Origin: Polaribacter septentrionalilitoris
GTDB taxonomy: Bacteria > Bacteroidota > Bacteroidia > Flavobacteriales > Flavobacteriaceae
DNA length: 64,000 nucleotides
Direction: 5' to 3'
Assembly: GCF_009832745.1 (NCBI RefSeq)
Contig: NZ_VRMJ01000042.1
Span: 124,001 to 188,000, forward strand
Shown: positions 1 to 9,900 of the stretch, one piece after another
Layout of the letters: each line of letters starts with the position of its first letter
How positions within the stretch are numbered: the stretch's first letter is position 1
Made by a program: the position numbers and the translations under genes
Notes under the pieces: model-generated
Database searches by the model: none
Seen by the model: only the letters and a program-made list of their open reading frames with translations
What the model was told of the DNA's origin: nothing

Positions 1-191
1 AATTCTCCCGATTTTTCTGTAATTAAAATAGAATTGTCTGGTAAAAATGTAAATCCCCAAGGAATATTTAATTCGGGCACAACAACTTCTGTGGTGTACT
101 TAAAACCCTCACTTTTAGCAGTCAATGACTCTTGAGCGCACGAAAAAAAAGCTATAAAAAGAAAGGACAGTAAAAAATAGATATGTTTCAT
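1..191 (-). CDS. PQQ-dependent sugar dehydrogenase-like lipoprotein (N-terminal part only)
   Basis: Only the first 63 or so codons are inside the window; the gene runs off the left edge. The start ATG is at 189-191 on the minus strand. The protein opens with a hydrophobic segment ending in SCAQ, a lipobox for a lipid-anchored envelope protein. The mature part has PWGFTFLPD followed by ILITEKSG, the typical first propeller strand of the glucose/sorbosone dehydrogenase (GSDH) family, soluble PQQ-dependent aldose dehydrogenases. The gene lies 21 bp downstream of the TonB-dependent receptor gene and is probably co-transcribed with it. Family assignment rests on this short segment; substrate unknown. 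Confidence 0.7.
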   Translation of the reverse strand, partial: MKHIYFLLSFLFIAFFSCAQESLTAKSEGFKYTTEVVVPELNIPWGFTFLPDNSILITEKSGE

Positions 192-212
192 TTTTTTATT
201 TTTAATGTTCAA

Positions 213-2510
213 CTAAAATACATAATTAAGATTGATTCCTATAAAATAATTTACAGGATTACCTGGGTAAAAATATCGTGGAGCATTTCCTCCAAAACTT
301 GAAGCGTTAATTAAAATTTGAGAAGCATATTTTTCATCAAAAAGATTATTTACTCCAAAAAAAGCGTTTATTTCTATTTCTTTTAAAAATTTAAATACAT
401 AACCAATTTTTAAATTTGTAAGACTATAATCATCAGAATATAAGGTATTCGCATCTGTTATTGGCATACTTCCCACATATTGATAATTGATATTACCATA
501 GAAACCATTAGCCAGTTTAAAATCAATTCCTGTATTAAAAACTGATGATGGAACTCCTGTTAAATCATTCCCTGAAAAATCATTATCTCCATCTATAAAT
601 TCTTTAAACTTAAAATTGTTGATTGTAAAATTTGTAAATGTTTGTATGCTCAATTTTTCGTTTCTAACCCATGTAAAATTGATTTCTGATTCCAAACCAT
701 CGTGTTGTGTTTTACCTGCATTTATTCCTATAAATTCATCTTGAGCAGTTCTTCTAGAAACTAATAAATTTTTAATATTTAATCGATAAATAGACAGATT
801 AAATAACAAACGATTATTAAAAAAATTACCTCTTGTACCCATTTCAAAATTCCAACCAGTTTCTGGTTGCAGATTGGTATTTATTTGACCATCAGGTAAA
901 AGTGTTTCTTCCAAAGATATTGGCGAAAACCCATGACTTACACTTGAAAAAAAACTTATATTTTTTGACTGCAGATGAGATATTCCTATTTTTGGTGAGA
1001 ATACTGTGTTGAACGAGAAATCTCCTGATTGATCTGGATTGCTTGCAGAAACTTTAAAAAGATCATCAAGTTTATACCATGTTTCGTTTGCATTTAAACC
1101 AACCGAAAGTGTAGTTTTTTCTGAAAAGTTGTAATTGATTTCTGCAAAAACATTGTAATAATTTCTTTTTTCTTTAAAGTCTGATAAAATATTGCCTTGA
1201 ACACTTCCTGTACCTTGTGGAAAATCTCGATACAAGTTTTCATATGTTTTAGAAGCATAATTTTCATCAAAAATTTCCACACCAATAGTCCATTTTAAGC
1301 TGTTATCAAATAATCGATAGTTTCCTAATAAACGAGTTCTTACTCCAAAAGTAAGTGTTTTTTCTTCTAAAATATTAAATGGTCTAGGCTCATAATTTTC
1401 TTTAAAAGAAGTAAAAACGCTTGTTACTTGCCTCAAGTTTTTATGAAAAGTATGATTCCAAGACATTCCAAAAACGCCTCTTTCTGAATCTTCAAATCCT
1501 CTTGCAATTTTCCATGTAAATACCGCAGATTGTGGATTATTTATAAAATTATCTTCATTAATTGAACTAGGGATAAATGCTTTTAAATCTAAATAACTAG
1601 CTAAAAAAGTGAGTTCATCTTTTTCTCCTAAGAAATGATTAGAATTTATAGTAAATGTTTTTCTATTATACTTGTTATTTTCACGAAACCCATCACTTTG
1701 GGTATCACTATAAACTGCTTTAAAACTATGCTTTTCGGTTCCATAATTAGCAGTTAAAATACTTTTATGTACCCCAAAAGAACCTACAGAAAATTCTGGT
1801 TTTAGACTAAACTCATTAAAGTTAGCACTATAGGGATTTAAGTGAATAACACCTCCTAAACCAGCACCATAAATACTTGATGCTGCACCTTTAATAATTT
1901 CAAAATTAGCAATTGAAGCCAATTCAAAATCTTCGATTGTAGTCTGTCCACTTCCATTGGTTAATGGAATATCTTTAAAATATGCCCTTATTTTTGAAGT
2001 GCCAAATAGATTTCTTGATCCAATTCCTCTAATTGAAATTCTGTTGGTATTTAATGCTCCATTTTGCATAAAAACCCCTGTAGTTCTATTTAAAATTGCT
2101 GAGAAATCTGTGTTGTTTGAGCGACTAATATCTTTAGCCGAAATAATAGCAATAGTAGCTGTTGCTTTTTTTAGTTGCTTCGGAATATGGTTTGCAGTAA
2201 TAATAACCTCATCTAACTCGAAGGAATTTACAACTAATTGAACAACATAAAATTGATTATTTTTTAGTCGGATTGTTTTTGGGTGATAACCTTTCTTTTG
2301 AAATAAGTATACTCCTTCTTTTTCAACTTTAAAAATCCCATTATTACTAGATTTTGTAACGGTTTGGTTTCTAAAATTGATAATTTCTGTACCCTCTAAT
2401 GGAACTCCATTTTCGTTTAAAACCTTCCCCCTAATAACTGATTGGCTAAACCCTGTAAAAACTTGAATAAAAAAAGCACAAAATGCTATTTTTTTTAGTG
2501 ATAGTTTCAA
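213..2510 (-). CDS. TonB-dependent outer-membrane receptor
   Basis: A 765-residue outer-membrane transporter that would import iron chelates or another large ligand using TonB energy. Order of parts: signal peptide (about 1-24), carboxypeptidase-D-like beta domain (about 27-95, with the GKVLNENGVPLEGTEI pattern), TonB-box-like DEVIITAN near residue 100, plug domain (about 110-225, with RISIRGIG and the IYGAGLGGVIHL motif), then a long beta-barrel ending in the aromatic terminus NYVF. The N-terminal signalling domain seen in the SusC at 6947 is absent. The plug resembles siderophore/ferric citrate receptors, but the ligand cannot be named. It is the promoter-proximal gene of a leftward operon with the sugar-dehydrogenase-like gene. 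Confidence 0.88.
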   Translation of the reverse strand: MKLSLKKIAFCAFFIQVFTGFSQSVIRGKVLNENGVPLEGTEIINFRNQTVTKSSNNGIFKVEKEGVYLFQKKGYHPKTIRLKNNQFYVVQLVVNSFELDEVIITANHIPKQLKKATATIAIISAKDISRSNNTDFSAILNRTTGVFMQNGALNTNRISIRGIGSRNLFGTSKIRAYFKDIPLTNGSGQTTIEDFELASIANFEIIKGAASSIYGAGLGGVIHLNPYSANFNEFSLKPEFSVGSFGVHKSILTANYGTEKHSFKAVYSDTQSDGFRENNKYNRKTFTINSNHFLGEKDELTFLASYLDLKAFIPSSINEDNFINNPQSAVFTWKIARGFEDSERGVFGMSWNHTFHKNLRQVTSVFTSFKENYEPRPFNILEEKTLTFGVRTRLLGNYRLFDNSLKWTIGVEIFDENYASKTYENLYRDFPQGTGSVQGNILSDFKEKRNYYNVFAEINYNFSEKTTLSVGLNANETWYKLDDLFKVSASNPDQSGDFSFNTVFSPKIGISHLQSKNISFFSSVSHGFSPISLEETLLPDGQINTNLQPETGWNFEMGTRGNFFNNRLLFNLSIYRLNIKNLLVSRRTAQDEFIGINAGKTQHDGLESEINFTWVRNEKLSIQTFTNFTINNFKFKEFIDGDNDFSGNDLTGVPSSVFNTGIDFKLANGFYGNINYQYVGSMPITDANTLYSDDYSLTNLKIGYVFKFLKEIEINAFFGVNNLFDEKYASQILINASSFGGNAPRYFYPGNPVNYFIGINLNYVF

Positions 2511-2602
2511 AAAATAAATTTTAAAATATAAGCGGCTAAATTAGTAATTTTGATTAAAGAAATAATTCATAAAAAAAACATTACTGTAATAAATAAAAAA
2601 AG

Positions 2603-2610
2603 TATATTTG
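2603..2610 (+). promoter_or_regulatory. Bacteroidota -7 promoter box for tRNA-Pro
   Basis: The octamer TATATTTG matches the Bacteroidota sigma-70 -7 consensus TAnnTTTG and lies 26 bp upstream of the tRNA-Pro 5' end. No clear TTTG -33 element is visible, so the call rests on the -7 box and its position. Confidence 0.5.
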
Positions 2611-2635
2611 CAGTCCTAAAATTGATGACTATTTT

Positions 2636-2710
2636 CGGGGTGTAGCGTAGCCCGGTCATCGCGCCTCGTTTGGGACGAGGAGGTCGCAGGTTCGAATCCT
2701 GCCACCCCGA
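2636..2710 (+). tRNA. tRNA-Pro (anticodon TGG)
   Basis: A complete cloverleaf of 75 nt. The acceptor stem CGGGGTG pairs with CACCCCG, followed by discriminator A; CCA is not encoded. The anticodon stem CCTCG/CGAGG encloses loop TTTGGGA, giving anticodon TGG. The T arm is GCAGG-TTCGAAT-CCTGC. The last 15 nt of the gene form part of the 21-bp repeat that recurs at 36426-36446, so the 3' end is the attachment site of the island. The gene is intact after integration. Confidence 0.97.
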
Positions 2711-2716
2711 CTAAAA
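2696..2716 (+). repeat. Island attachment site, left copy (attL)
   Basis: These 21 bp cover the last part of the tRNA-Pro T arm and acceptor stem plus six bases beyond it. They recur identically and in the same orientation at 36426-36446. Direct repeats of a tRNA 3' end with a tyrosine recombinase just inside are the classic footprint of site-specific integration. Identity stops at 2717 (T here, A at 36447). Confidence 0.9.
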
Positions 2717-2734
2717 TGAATACCAATAGAAACT

Positions 2735-2768
2735 AAAACCTTGTAAATCGTATGATTTACAAGGTTTT
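2735..2768 (+). terminator. Terminator brought in by the island behind tRNA-Pro
   Basis: A perfect 15-bp inverted repeat (2735-2749 with 2754-2768) with a 4-nt loop; the 3' arm ends in a T run. It lies inside the island, just after attL, and would end tRNA-Pro transcription. The ancestral tRNA terminator now appears to be the one at 36443-36476, behind attR. Confidence 0.75.
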
Positions 2769-2811
2769 GTGGTTTTTGGGTTAACATAAGAATTGAATTA
2801 ATATAGTTTAG

Positions 2812-2863
2812 TTTGGTTCACAATTCGGTTCACAGTTTCAAAACACAAAAAGTGTGAACCAAA
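2812..2863. repeat. Repeat cluster inside attL (possible recombinase arm sites)
   Basis: TTTGGTTCACA at 2812-2822 is repeated in inverted form as TGTGAACCAAA at 2853-2863. A further direct copy of GGTTCACA lies at 2827-2834. The 15-mer ACAATTCGGTTCACA at 2820-2834 recurs exactly at 36353-36367 near the other island end. Repeats shared by both ends and close to the recombinase gene fit arm-type binding sites for the integrase or excisionase; this function is inferred. Confidence 0.5.
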
Positions 2864-2942
2864 TTGAAGCCTTAATAAACTGTTTTTGAAATAGTTGATT
2901 TGACTTTCGTCTAGAAAAATGTTTAATTAAAAGACGACAACT

Positions 2943-4199
2943 ATGCAATCACAAATTAATTTTACCTTATCTTTTTGGGTAAACGCAACACGTATTAAAA
3001 ACAACCAAGTATCTGTATATGGCAGAATAACTGTAAATGGCAAAAGAGCTAATATTAGCTTACAACGAAAAGTTATTCTATCTGAATGGGATTCTAGAAG
3101 AGGAAGAGCAAAAGGTAATAAACAAGAATCACGTTTACTCAATAGGTATTTGGACCAGGTTAAAAATAGAGTTTATACAGCCTATGATGAACTTATAAAA
3201 GAAAAAGCATTTATCTGCTCTCAATCAATTAAAGCTCGTTTTTTAGGTGAAGACAATGAAGAATATTCTTTACTTACTTTAATCGATTATCACAACACTC
3301 AAATGAGTGAATCTTTAACTTATGGGACTTTAAAAAACTACTTTACAACTCAAAAGTATATCAAACTATTTTTAACTAAAAAAAGAAAAATTCAAGACAT
3401 CTATTTATCTCAATTAACATATCGTTTTGTTGTTGACTTTGAAAAATTCTTGCGTTCATATGTTCCTTTAGACCATCAAAAACAGATGGAAAACAACACA
3501 GTAATGAAACATATTCAAAGGCTCCGTAAAATGGTAACATTAGCTTATAAAATGGAGTGGATTGACAAAGACCCCTTTATAAAGTTTAAACCTACATATA
3601 TTAAAAATGAGCGTGAATTTTTAAGAGAAGATGAATTGCAAAAAATCATTGAAAAAGAATTTGATATAGAAAGATTAATCCTAGTTAAAGACTTATTTAT
3701 TTTTAGTTGCTATACAGGCTTATCTTATATTGATGTTATGCAGCTGAACGAAGATAATATAGGTTTAGGTATTGATGGTGGTAAATGGATTATCACAAAT
3801 AGACAGAAGACACATAATAAGGTAAAAATACCTTTACTTCCTTTGGCAGAAGAATTAATAATAAAATATCAAAGCCATATTAAAACAAAGAAAACAAAAA
3901 CACTATTTCCTAATATTTCAAATCAAAAATTAAATTCTTACTTGAAAGAAATTGCAGATTTAAGTGGCATAAAAAAGAATCTTACATTTCATATTGCTAG
4001 ACATACTTTTGCTACTACCATAACTTTAAGCAATGGTGTACCTATAGAAACTGTATCAAAACTACTTGGCCATTCTAAAATAGCAACAACTCAAATCTAT
4101 GCTAAAGTTATTGAAAGAAAGGTTAGTGAGGATATGAATCTTTTAAGAAATATAATATCTGAAAAAGAAAAACAGACAATTAAAAAAAATGTCAGTTAG
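2943..4199 (+). CDS. Tyrosine recombinase / integrase of the island
   Basis: A 418-residue phage-type integrase that would cut and rejoin DNA at the tRNA-Pro attachment site. It has an N-terminal arm-binding region, a SAM-like core-binding region (about 105-200) and a C-terminal catalytic domain (about 215-400). Visible catalytic positions are H350 and R353 (HIARHTF), H377 (LLGHS) and the nucleophile Y386 (QIYAKV). The usual first arginine is replaced: the motif reads CYTGLSYIDV around residue 257, as in the CTnDOT integrase IntDOT, where a serine sits at this position. The gene lies 226 bp inside attL and points into the island. Confidence 0.93.
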   Translation: MQSQINFTLSFWVNATRIKNNQVSVYGRITVNGKRANISLQRKVILSEWDSRRGRAKGNKQESRLLNRYLDQVKNRVYTAYDELIKEKAFICSQSIKARFLGEDNEEYSLLTLIDYHNTQMSESLTYGTLKNYFTTQKYIKLFLTKKRKIQDIYLSQLTYRFVVDFEKFLRSYVPLDHQKQMENNTVMKHIQRLRKMVTLAYKMEWIDKDPFIKFKPTYIKNEREFLREDELQKIIEKEFDIERLILVKDLFIFSCYTGLSYIDVMQLNEDNIGLGIDGGKWIITNRQKTHNKVKIPLLPLAEELIIKYQSHIKTKKTKTLFPNISNQKLNSYLKEIADLSGIKKNLTFHIARHTFATTITLSNGVPIETVSKLLGHSKIATTQIYAKVIERKVSEDMNLLRNIISEKEKQTIKKNVS

Positions 4200-4246
4200 G
4201 GTATTTAAAATTGTTTTCGTTTTTAATAAGAACACTTTAACTCTTA

Positions 4247-4936
4247 TTGCCTATCAATTCTTATTTCAAAATAGCCATTGCTATATTTTCTCTTTTTTTT
4301 TCTCTAAAATTAAAAGCACAGACTAGTAATTTTGAATTAGGATTATTACCCTCAATAAGATTCGAAAAAAAATTACTGAATAATTGGAAAATAAATTTTA
4401 ATACTGAATTTAGACAAAATTTAGCTACAAACTTTTTGACTGAAAACAATAATTTTGATTACAATTATATTCATACGGATTATACTTTTATCGCAACTAA
4501 ACAAAAAAGTAACAAAATATCTTTTGCTGGTGGTTATGTTTTAAGAGTAGAAAATAACAATACACTTATGCATCGATTTATATTTCAAATTAAAAGCAAA
4601 AGTAAAGTTAGTTACAATATATTATCAAATCGCTTAAGGTTTGATGCTAGTTTCCAAAACAATTACTTACCGATTAAAAGATTAAGATACAAATTTCGAA
4701 TAAGTATACCAATAAATAAATTAAAGGTTTATTTTAACCTTGGTGCTGAATATGTAAATATTTTCTCAAATAAAAATTTTGATTTAGAAATAAGAACTAT
4801 ACCAAGTTTCACTTTTAAAGTAAAAGATTCTCAATCGATAAACTTTGGTTTAGATTACAGATTAAACTCATTTATTAAAAATGAAACACCAGAAGGTATA
4901 TTTTGGTTGTTTTTAAAGTATAATATTTCTCTTTAA
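4247..4936 (+). CDS. DUF2490-like outer-membrane beta-barrel protein
   Basis: A 229-residue predicted exported protein. The TTG start at 4247 gives a signal peptide (residues about 8-25, ending KLKAQ); no ATG start keeps that signal. The mature part is rich in alternating hydrophobic/aromatic strands and ends like an outer-membrane barrel (LFLKYNISL). Overall it resembles DUF2490 proteins, which have no known enzymatic role. It lies 47 bp after the integrase and points toward the leftward sigma factor gene. It could belong to the uptake locus or be a separate passenger. Confidence 0.55.
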   Translation: MPINSYFKIAIAIFSLFFSLKLKAQTSNFELGLLPSIRFEKKLLNNWKINFNTEFRQNLATNFLTENNNFDYNYIHTDYTFIATKQKSNKISFAGGYVLRVENNNTLMHRFIFQIKSKSKVSYNILSNRLRFDASFQNNYLPIKRLRYKFRISIPINKLKVYFNLGAEYVNIFSNKNFDLEIRTIPSFTFKVKDSQSINFGLDYRLNSFIKNETPEGIFWLFLKYNISL

Positions 4937-4952
4937 TTAAATTTATTATTTT

Positions 4953-5543
4953 TTAACTAAAGGTTTTCCTTCCAAATAATAAAAATAAAATACCATCAAC
5001 CTTATCCCCAATAGATTTTCTTAAAATACTAAAAGCCTTTGTAATATGTGCTTCTACAGATTTTATTGAAACATTTAAATATTCTGCTATTTCTATATTG
5101 GTTAATCCTTCTTGTTTACTTAATAAGAAAGTTTGTTTACATTTTGGTGGTAAATTCTCAATTTCAATCTTAACAAGTTTCATCATTTTATCAATTGACT
5201 TCTCATCTTCCTCTTCAACAATATAAGTAAGTGCGTCAATATATTTTTTTTCAAGAGTGAGAACAGCTTTCTTTTTTCTGTATTGATCAATAAACTCATT
5301 ATAAACAGATCTATATAGATAACTTCTAACCACAAATTCTTTTTTAAGCTTATTTCTATTTTTCCAAATACTCATAAACACGTTCTGTACAATATCTTCA
5401 GCCAAATCAAAATCATTAGTTAGACTAAAAGCATAAGTACATAACTTTTGATGATATGAAGCAACTAAAAATTTATAGCCATTAGAATCTCCTCTTTTTA
5501 AGGAACTTATCAATTCTACATCATTTAGAAAAAGTGATTTCAT
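4953..5543 (-). CDS. ECF-type RNA polymerase sigma factor (FecI-like)
   Basis: A 196-residue sigma-70 family protein. Region 2 is visible around DLAEDIVQNVFMSIW (about 46-62) and region 4 around LPPKCKQTFLLSKQEGLTN with helix-turn-helix IEIAEYLNVSIKSVEAHI (about 135-175). In Bacteroidota such factors pair with FecR anti-sigma factors and SusC transporters carrying an STN domain; outside ligand binding frees the sigma factor to transcribe the transporter operon. The gene is divergent from the FecR gene at 5656, with 112 bp between them, and probably controls the 6947-16986 operon. Confidence 0.88.
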   Translation of the reverse strand: MKSLFLNDVELISSLKRGDSNGYKFLVASYHQKLCTYAFSLTNDFDLAEDIVQNVFMSIWKNRNKLKKEFVVRSYLYRSVYNEFIDQYRKKKAVLTLEKKYIDALTYIVEEEDEKSIDKMMKLVKIEIENLPPKCKQTFLLSKQEGLTNIEIAEYLNVSIKSVEAHITKAFSILRKSIGDKVDGILFLLFGRKTFS

Positions 5544-5655
5544 TTTAGAATATCATAAAATTTAAGGTTATTTAATACGAATGTAGAAAAAAAGTTGCTA
5601 TAAAAGTTAGGGTTAAGCAAATTTATAACGTTTTATTAATATATAGCAAACATAA

Positions 5656-6810
5656 ATGGTTTCCAAAAAAATACAAAATATACTTATAAAGTATTTGAAT
5701 AATCAAGCTTCATTTTTAGAAATAGAAGAAATAGAACTTTGGTTAAATAATGATTTGAATAAGAAATTCTTCATTGAGTATGTCAAAGTTAATTACTTAA
5801 TTGATTTAAACTTAAAAAAGTTTAATACTTCTAATTCTCAAAAAAAATTATTAGAATTTATTTCTCAACAAAAAAGAGTCAAAAGAATTAGAAAAATTGC
5901 AGTTTTCTCAAAATATGCAGCAGCTATAGTCTTTTTTTTAGGCATATTTTATTTCGTTAAAAACGATATAGTTTCTGAACCTACTATTGTAAAATCACCT
6001 AAAGAAAGTATAACTTTAAAAATGAGCGATGGTAGTGTGAAAATAATTGATGAGAAAGGTAATTTTAAGATAAAGGATAAAGATGGGAATGAGCTAGGAA
6101 CTCAAAATGGGAATGCAATTGTTTATAATGATAAAGTCAAAATAGAAAAACTGGTATACAATACATTAACAGTACCTTATGGTAAAAGATTTGCTTTAAA
6201 ATTATCCGATGGCACAAAAGTTAACTTAAATGCTGGAACATCTTTAAGATATCCTGTTAAGTTTATAGAGGGGCAAAACAGACAAGTATATGTTGAAAAC
6301 GGAGAAGCATATTTTAATGTTACTAAAGATGTAAAGCATCCATTTATTGTATCAAACAACAACGTAAATGTAAGGGTTTTGGGAACTCAATTTAATATAA
6401 GTTCTTATCCTGAAGATGTAAATGTTTCAACAGTATTAGTAGAAGGTAGTGTAAGTTTATATAATAGTAATGATGCTTACAAATCTGAAAATGCCACACT
6501 TTTAAAACCTGGATACCTAGCAGGTTGGAATAAAAGAAATAAATCAATCAAAATAGAAAAGGCAGATATAGAAGTTCATACAGCTTGGATAAATGGGAGA
6601 ATCATTTTAAAACATATGAAGTTTGGCAATATCATAAAAAAACTAGAACGTCATTACGATGTAGAAATAAAGAACAACAACAAATCTCTTGAAGAAGAAT
6701 TAATTACAGCAACATTTGACATTGAAACAATTGAACAAGTTTTTGAGGTTATAAAAGAACTTCATCCAATTGAATATAAAATAAAAGATAAAACAATAAC
6801 AATTAACTAA
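5656..6810 (+). CDS. FecR-family anti-sigma factor
   Basis: A 384-residue single-pass inner-membrane regulator. The cytoplasmic N-terminus (about 1-85) would hold the ECF sigma factor. One membrane segment follows (YAAAIVFFLGIFYFV, about 88-104). The periplasmic FecR domain (about 165-285) shows LTVPYGKRFALKLSDGT, VNLNAGTSLRYP and FNISSYP, and the tail resembles the DUF4974 domain. It would receive the signal from the STN domain of the SusC protein encoded next and pass it to the divergent sigma factor. Confidence 0.9.
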   Translation: MVSKKIQNILIKYLNNQASFLEIEEIELWLNNDLNKKFFIEYVKVNYLIDLNLKKFNTSNSQKKLLEFISQQKRVKRIRKIAVFSKYAAAIVFFLGIFYFVKNDIVSEPTIVKSPKESITLKMSDGSVKIIDEKGNFKIKDKDGNELGTQNGNAIVYNDKVKIEKLVYNTLTVPYGKRFALKLSDGTKVNLNAGTSLRYPVKFIEGQNRQVYVENGEAYFNVTKDVKHPFIVSNNNVNVRVLGTQFNISSYPEDVNVSTVLVEGSVSLYNSNDAYKSENATLLKPGYLAGWNKRNKSIKIEKADIEVHTAWINGRIILKHMKFGNIIKKLERHYDVEIKNNNKSLEEELITATFDIETIEQVFEVIKELHPIEYKIKDKTITIN

Positions 6811-6868
6811 AATAAAATGCCAATGACATATTAAATACAGTAAAACTATTGAGTCATAATATGAGAAA

Positions 6869-6898
6869 AATCGAAAGATGCTGGAACATCTTCCGATT
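6869..6898 (+). promoter_or_regulatory. Hairpin in the leader between fecR and susC
   Basis: AATCGAAAGATG (6869-6880) pairs with CATCTTCCGATT (6887-6898), 12 bp with one mismatch and a 6-nt loop. There is no T run after it, so it is not a simple terminator. It lies in the 136-bp gap ahead of susC and may be an mRNA-stabilising or attenuating structure; function is inferred. Confidence 0.4.
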
Positions 6899-6946
6899 AA
6901 ATATTGTGACTAAAATTAATTAATCACTAAAATTCACTACAAAAAT

Positions 6947-9900
6947 ATGAAAAAAGTAATTAGGAAAAGAGTTAAAAACGCTATTCCAATAACGCTTAAT
7001 TTAAAAATGAGAATTACTACACTTTTATTATTGGTATCTCTTTTTCAGCTTCAGGCTAATAATTCTTATGCTCAAAAAACAAAAGTCTCTTTAGATTATA
7101 AAAATGTTAGTCTTGAAACCATTTTTAATAAAATTGAATCAATTACAGATTTTAAATTTATATACAAAGACAAAGAAATTGATTACAATCAAAAAGTTTC
7201 TATTAAAGCAAAAAAGGAACAGCTTTCTAAAGTTTTAAAAAGACTACTTACCAACTCAAAAATCACATATTTAGTTAATGGTAAACAAATTATTTTAAAA
7301 CCACTTAAAATAGCTTCTAATACAAAACAAGTAATTCAAAAGGAAAAAAATCAAAAAACAACTATTTCCGGAAGCATAGTTGATAAAGATGATAATCCAT
7401 TACCCGGAGCTAGTATTATAGAAAAAGGAACAACAAATGGTACTGAAACAGATTTTGATGGTAATTTTAAAATTTCTGTAACCGATAAGAATGCAATTTT
7501 AGTAGTACAATATCTAGGTTATGCTAAAAAAGAAATTGCAGTAAAAGATAAAACGACTTTTAAAATAGTTTTATTAGAAGATGCAGCAGCACTTGATGAA
7601 ATTGTTGTAATTGGTTATGGTTCTTTATCTAGATCAAAAGTATTAGGAGCTGTTAGTTCTGTAGGTGCAGAAGACATCAGCGAATTACCTGTAAGTAGCC
7701 TAGATGATGCTATTGCTGGTCGTGTTGCAGGTGTACAAATTGTATCAAATGGTGCTCCTGGTGCTGGTTCTACAATTAATATTAGAGGAATTGGTACCCT
7801 TACAGCTGGTGGTTCTCCACTAATTGTTGTTGATGGTTATCCCTTAACAGAAGGTAGTGACCTTAATGCTGTTAATCCAAATGATATTGAATCAATGAAC
7901 ATTTTAAAAGATGCAGCTTCTACTGCAATTTATGGTTCAAGAGGTGCTAATGGTGTCATCATTATTACTACCAAAAAAGCAAAATCAGACAAAGTAACTT
8001 TTAACTTCAATACTTTTTCTGGGTTTCAAGAAGTCCTAAATCAACCTAAATTTATGAATGCGTATCAATTTGCAGAGGTAGTAAAAGAAGCGAGAGATTG
8101 GGGATATGTATCTGCAGACCCAGCGAATAGAAATGAAAATGATAGCAATGCTACAAGACTATCCCAAGGTGCAGTATCTAGACATTTAATTCCATCTAAT
8201 TTTGATAAGTATTTATCAGGTACTCCCGGTTTAACAGATAATAATTGGTTAGATGATATTTTTAGAAGTGGTAGAATTGAGAGTTATGATGTTTCTGTTT
8301 CTGGAAGGTCAGGAAATACAAATTGGTATGTTTCTGGTGGATATTTCAATCAAGAAGGTTTAATACTTGGTTCGGATTTTAAGAGATATATTGCCAAAGT
8401 TAATTTAAATACAAAATTCAATGATAAATTGTCTTTTGGTATAAACCTAACCCCTAGTATTTCTAATAATAATCGTGTAATCGATGGATGGACAGATAGT
8501 CCTTTACAACAAGCAATATTATCAGAACCCTTTTTCACACCATATAACAATCAAGGAGAACTAAATATTAGTCAACAAATTAGATGGCATAATAATGGAG
8601 GTACTGATGGTGCTTTAACAGAAAATCCAGTTGCAATAGCTTTAGGGCGTAAAGACGAAAGAAATAAATTTCGATTATTTGGTAGTACTTTTTTAGAATA
8701 TCAAATAATAGAAGGTTTAAAGCTCAAAACGCTATTAGGTGGTGATTATGACTATTCTTTTAGAGAAGCATTCAGACCATCTTCAATTGGTAGTTATAGA
8801 AATGATGTAAATTCTACAGTAGCTTGGGCTACAGAAAGAACATCAGTAAGAAAAAATATTATTACAGAAAATACTTTTACCTATAATAAAAGTATTGGTA
8901 AACATAGTATTAACGGTTTAGCAGGGTATTCTTATCAAAAAGAAAACTCCACACGTACTTTTGTAGATGCTCCCAATTTAGATAGCGATAATATTCCAAA
9001 TATTGCTGGAACTGCTGTTACAACTACAGATAAAGACATTTCAGAATGGGTAAGAATTTCTTACTTTGGTAGAATTCAATATGATTATGATTCTAAATAT
9101 TTAGTTTCTGCCTCTACTAGAAGAGATGGTTCCTCTCGTTTTGGAGCAAATACAAAATTTGGTAACTTTTCTTCTTTTTCTGCTGGATGGGTAGTAAGTA
9201 ATGAAAATTTCTTTCCAGAAGATTCTTTTATTTCCAAATTAAAATTAAGATATAGTTGGGGACAAACAGGTAATGATCAAATTGGGAACTTTGGCTCTAT
9301 AGCAACGCTTAAAAATCTAAATGGTTTTATTAATGGTGGTTTAGCTACTGGGCAAATTCCAAGTGCATCTCCTAATGCAGATTTATCTTGGGAAACATCA
9401 GTTACAAATAATATTGGTTTTGATTTAGGTTTGTTTGATAATAAATTAAATTTAGTAGTAGATTATTTTGTTGCTAAAACAGAAGATATGCTACTCGATG
9501 TTCCTGTACCATTACAATCTGGTTTTACTAGATCTTTGCAAAATGTTGGTAAAATGGAAAACAAAGGATTGGAAATTGTTTTGTCAACATCAGATATTAA
9601 TTTAGGTGGTGTAAAATGGAATTCGAGTATCAATTTTACGACGATAGATAATAAAGTTAAAGCTTTAGGCCCTGGACAAACTGAAATTATTGATGGTGCC
9701 CATATTACAAAAATCGGAAATTCTATTGGTGAACTTTTTGGCTATCAAGTTGATGGTATTTATAAGTCTCAAGCAGAAATAAACGCATCTGCACAAAGTG
9801 GTACTGATGTTCGTGTTGGAGACTGGAGAATCGTTGATACTTCAGGAGATGGTATTATTAATGATGATGATAGACAATCATTAGGAGCTACTTTACCAGA

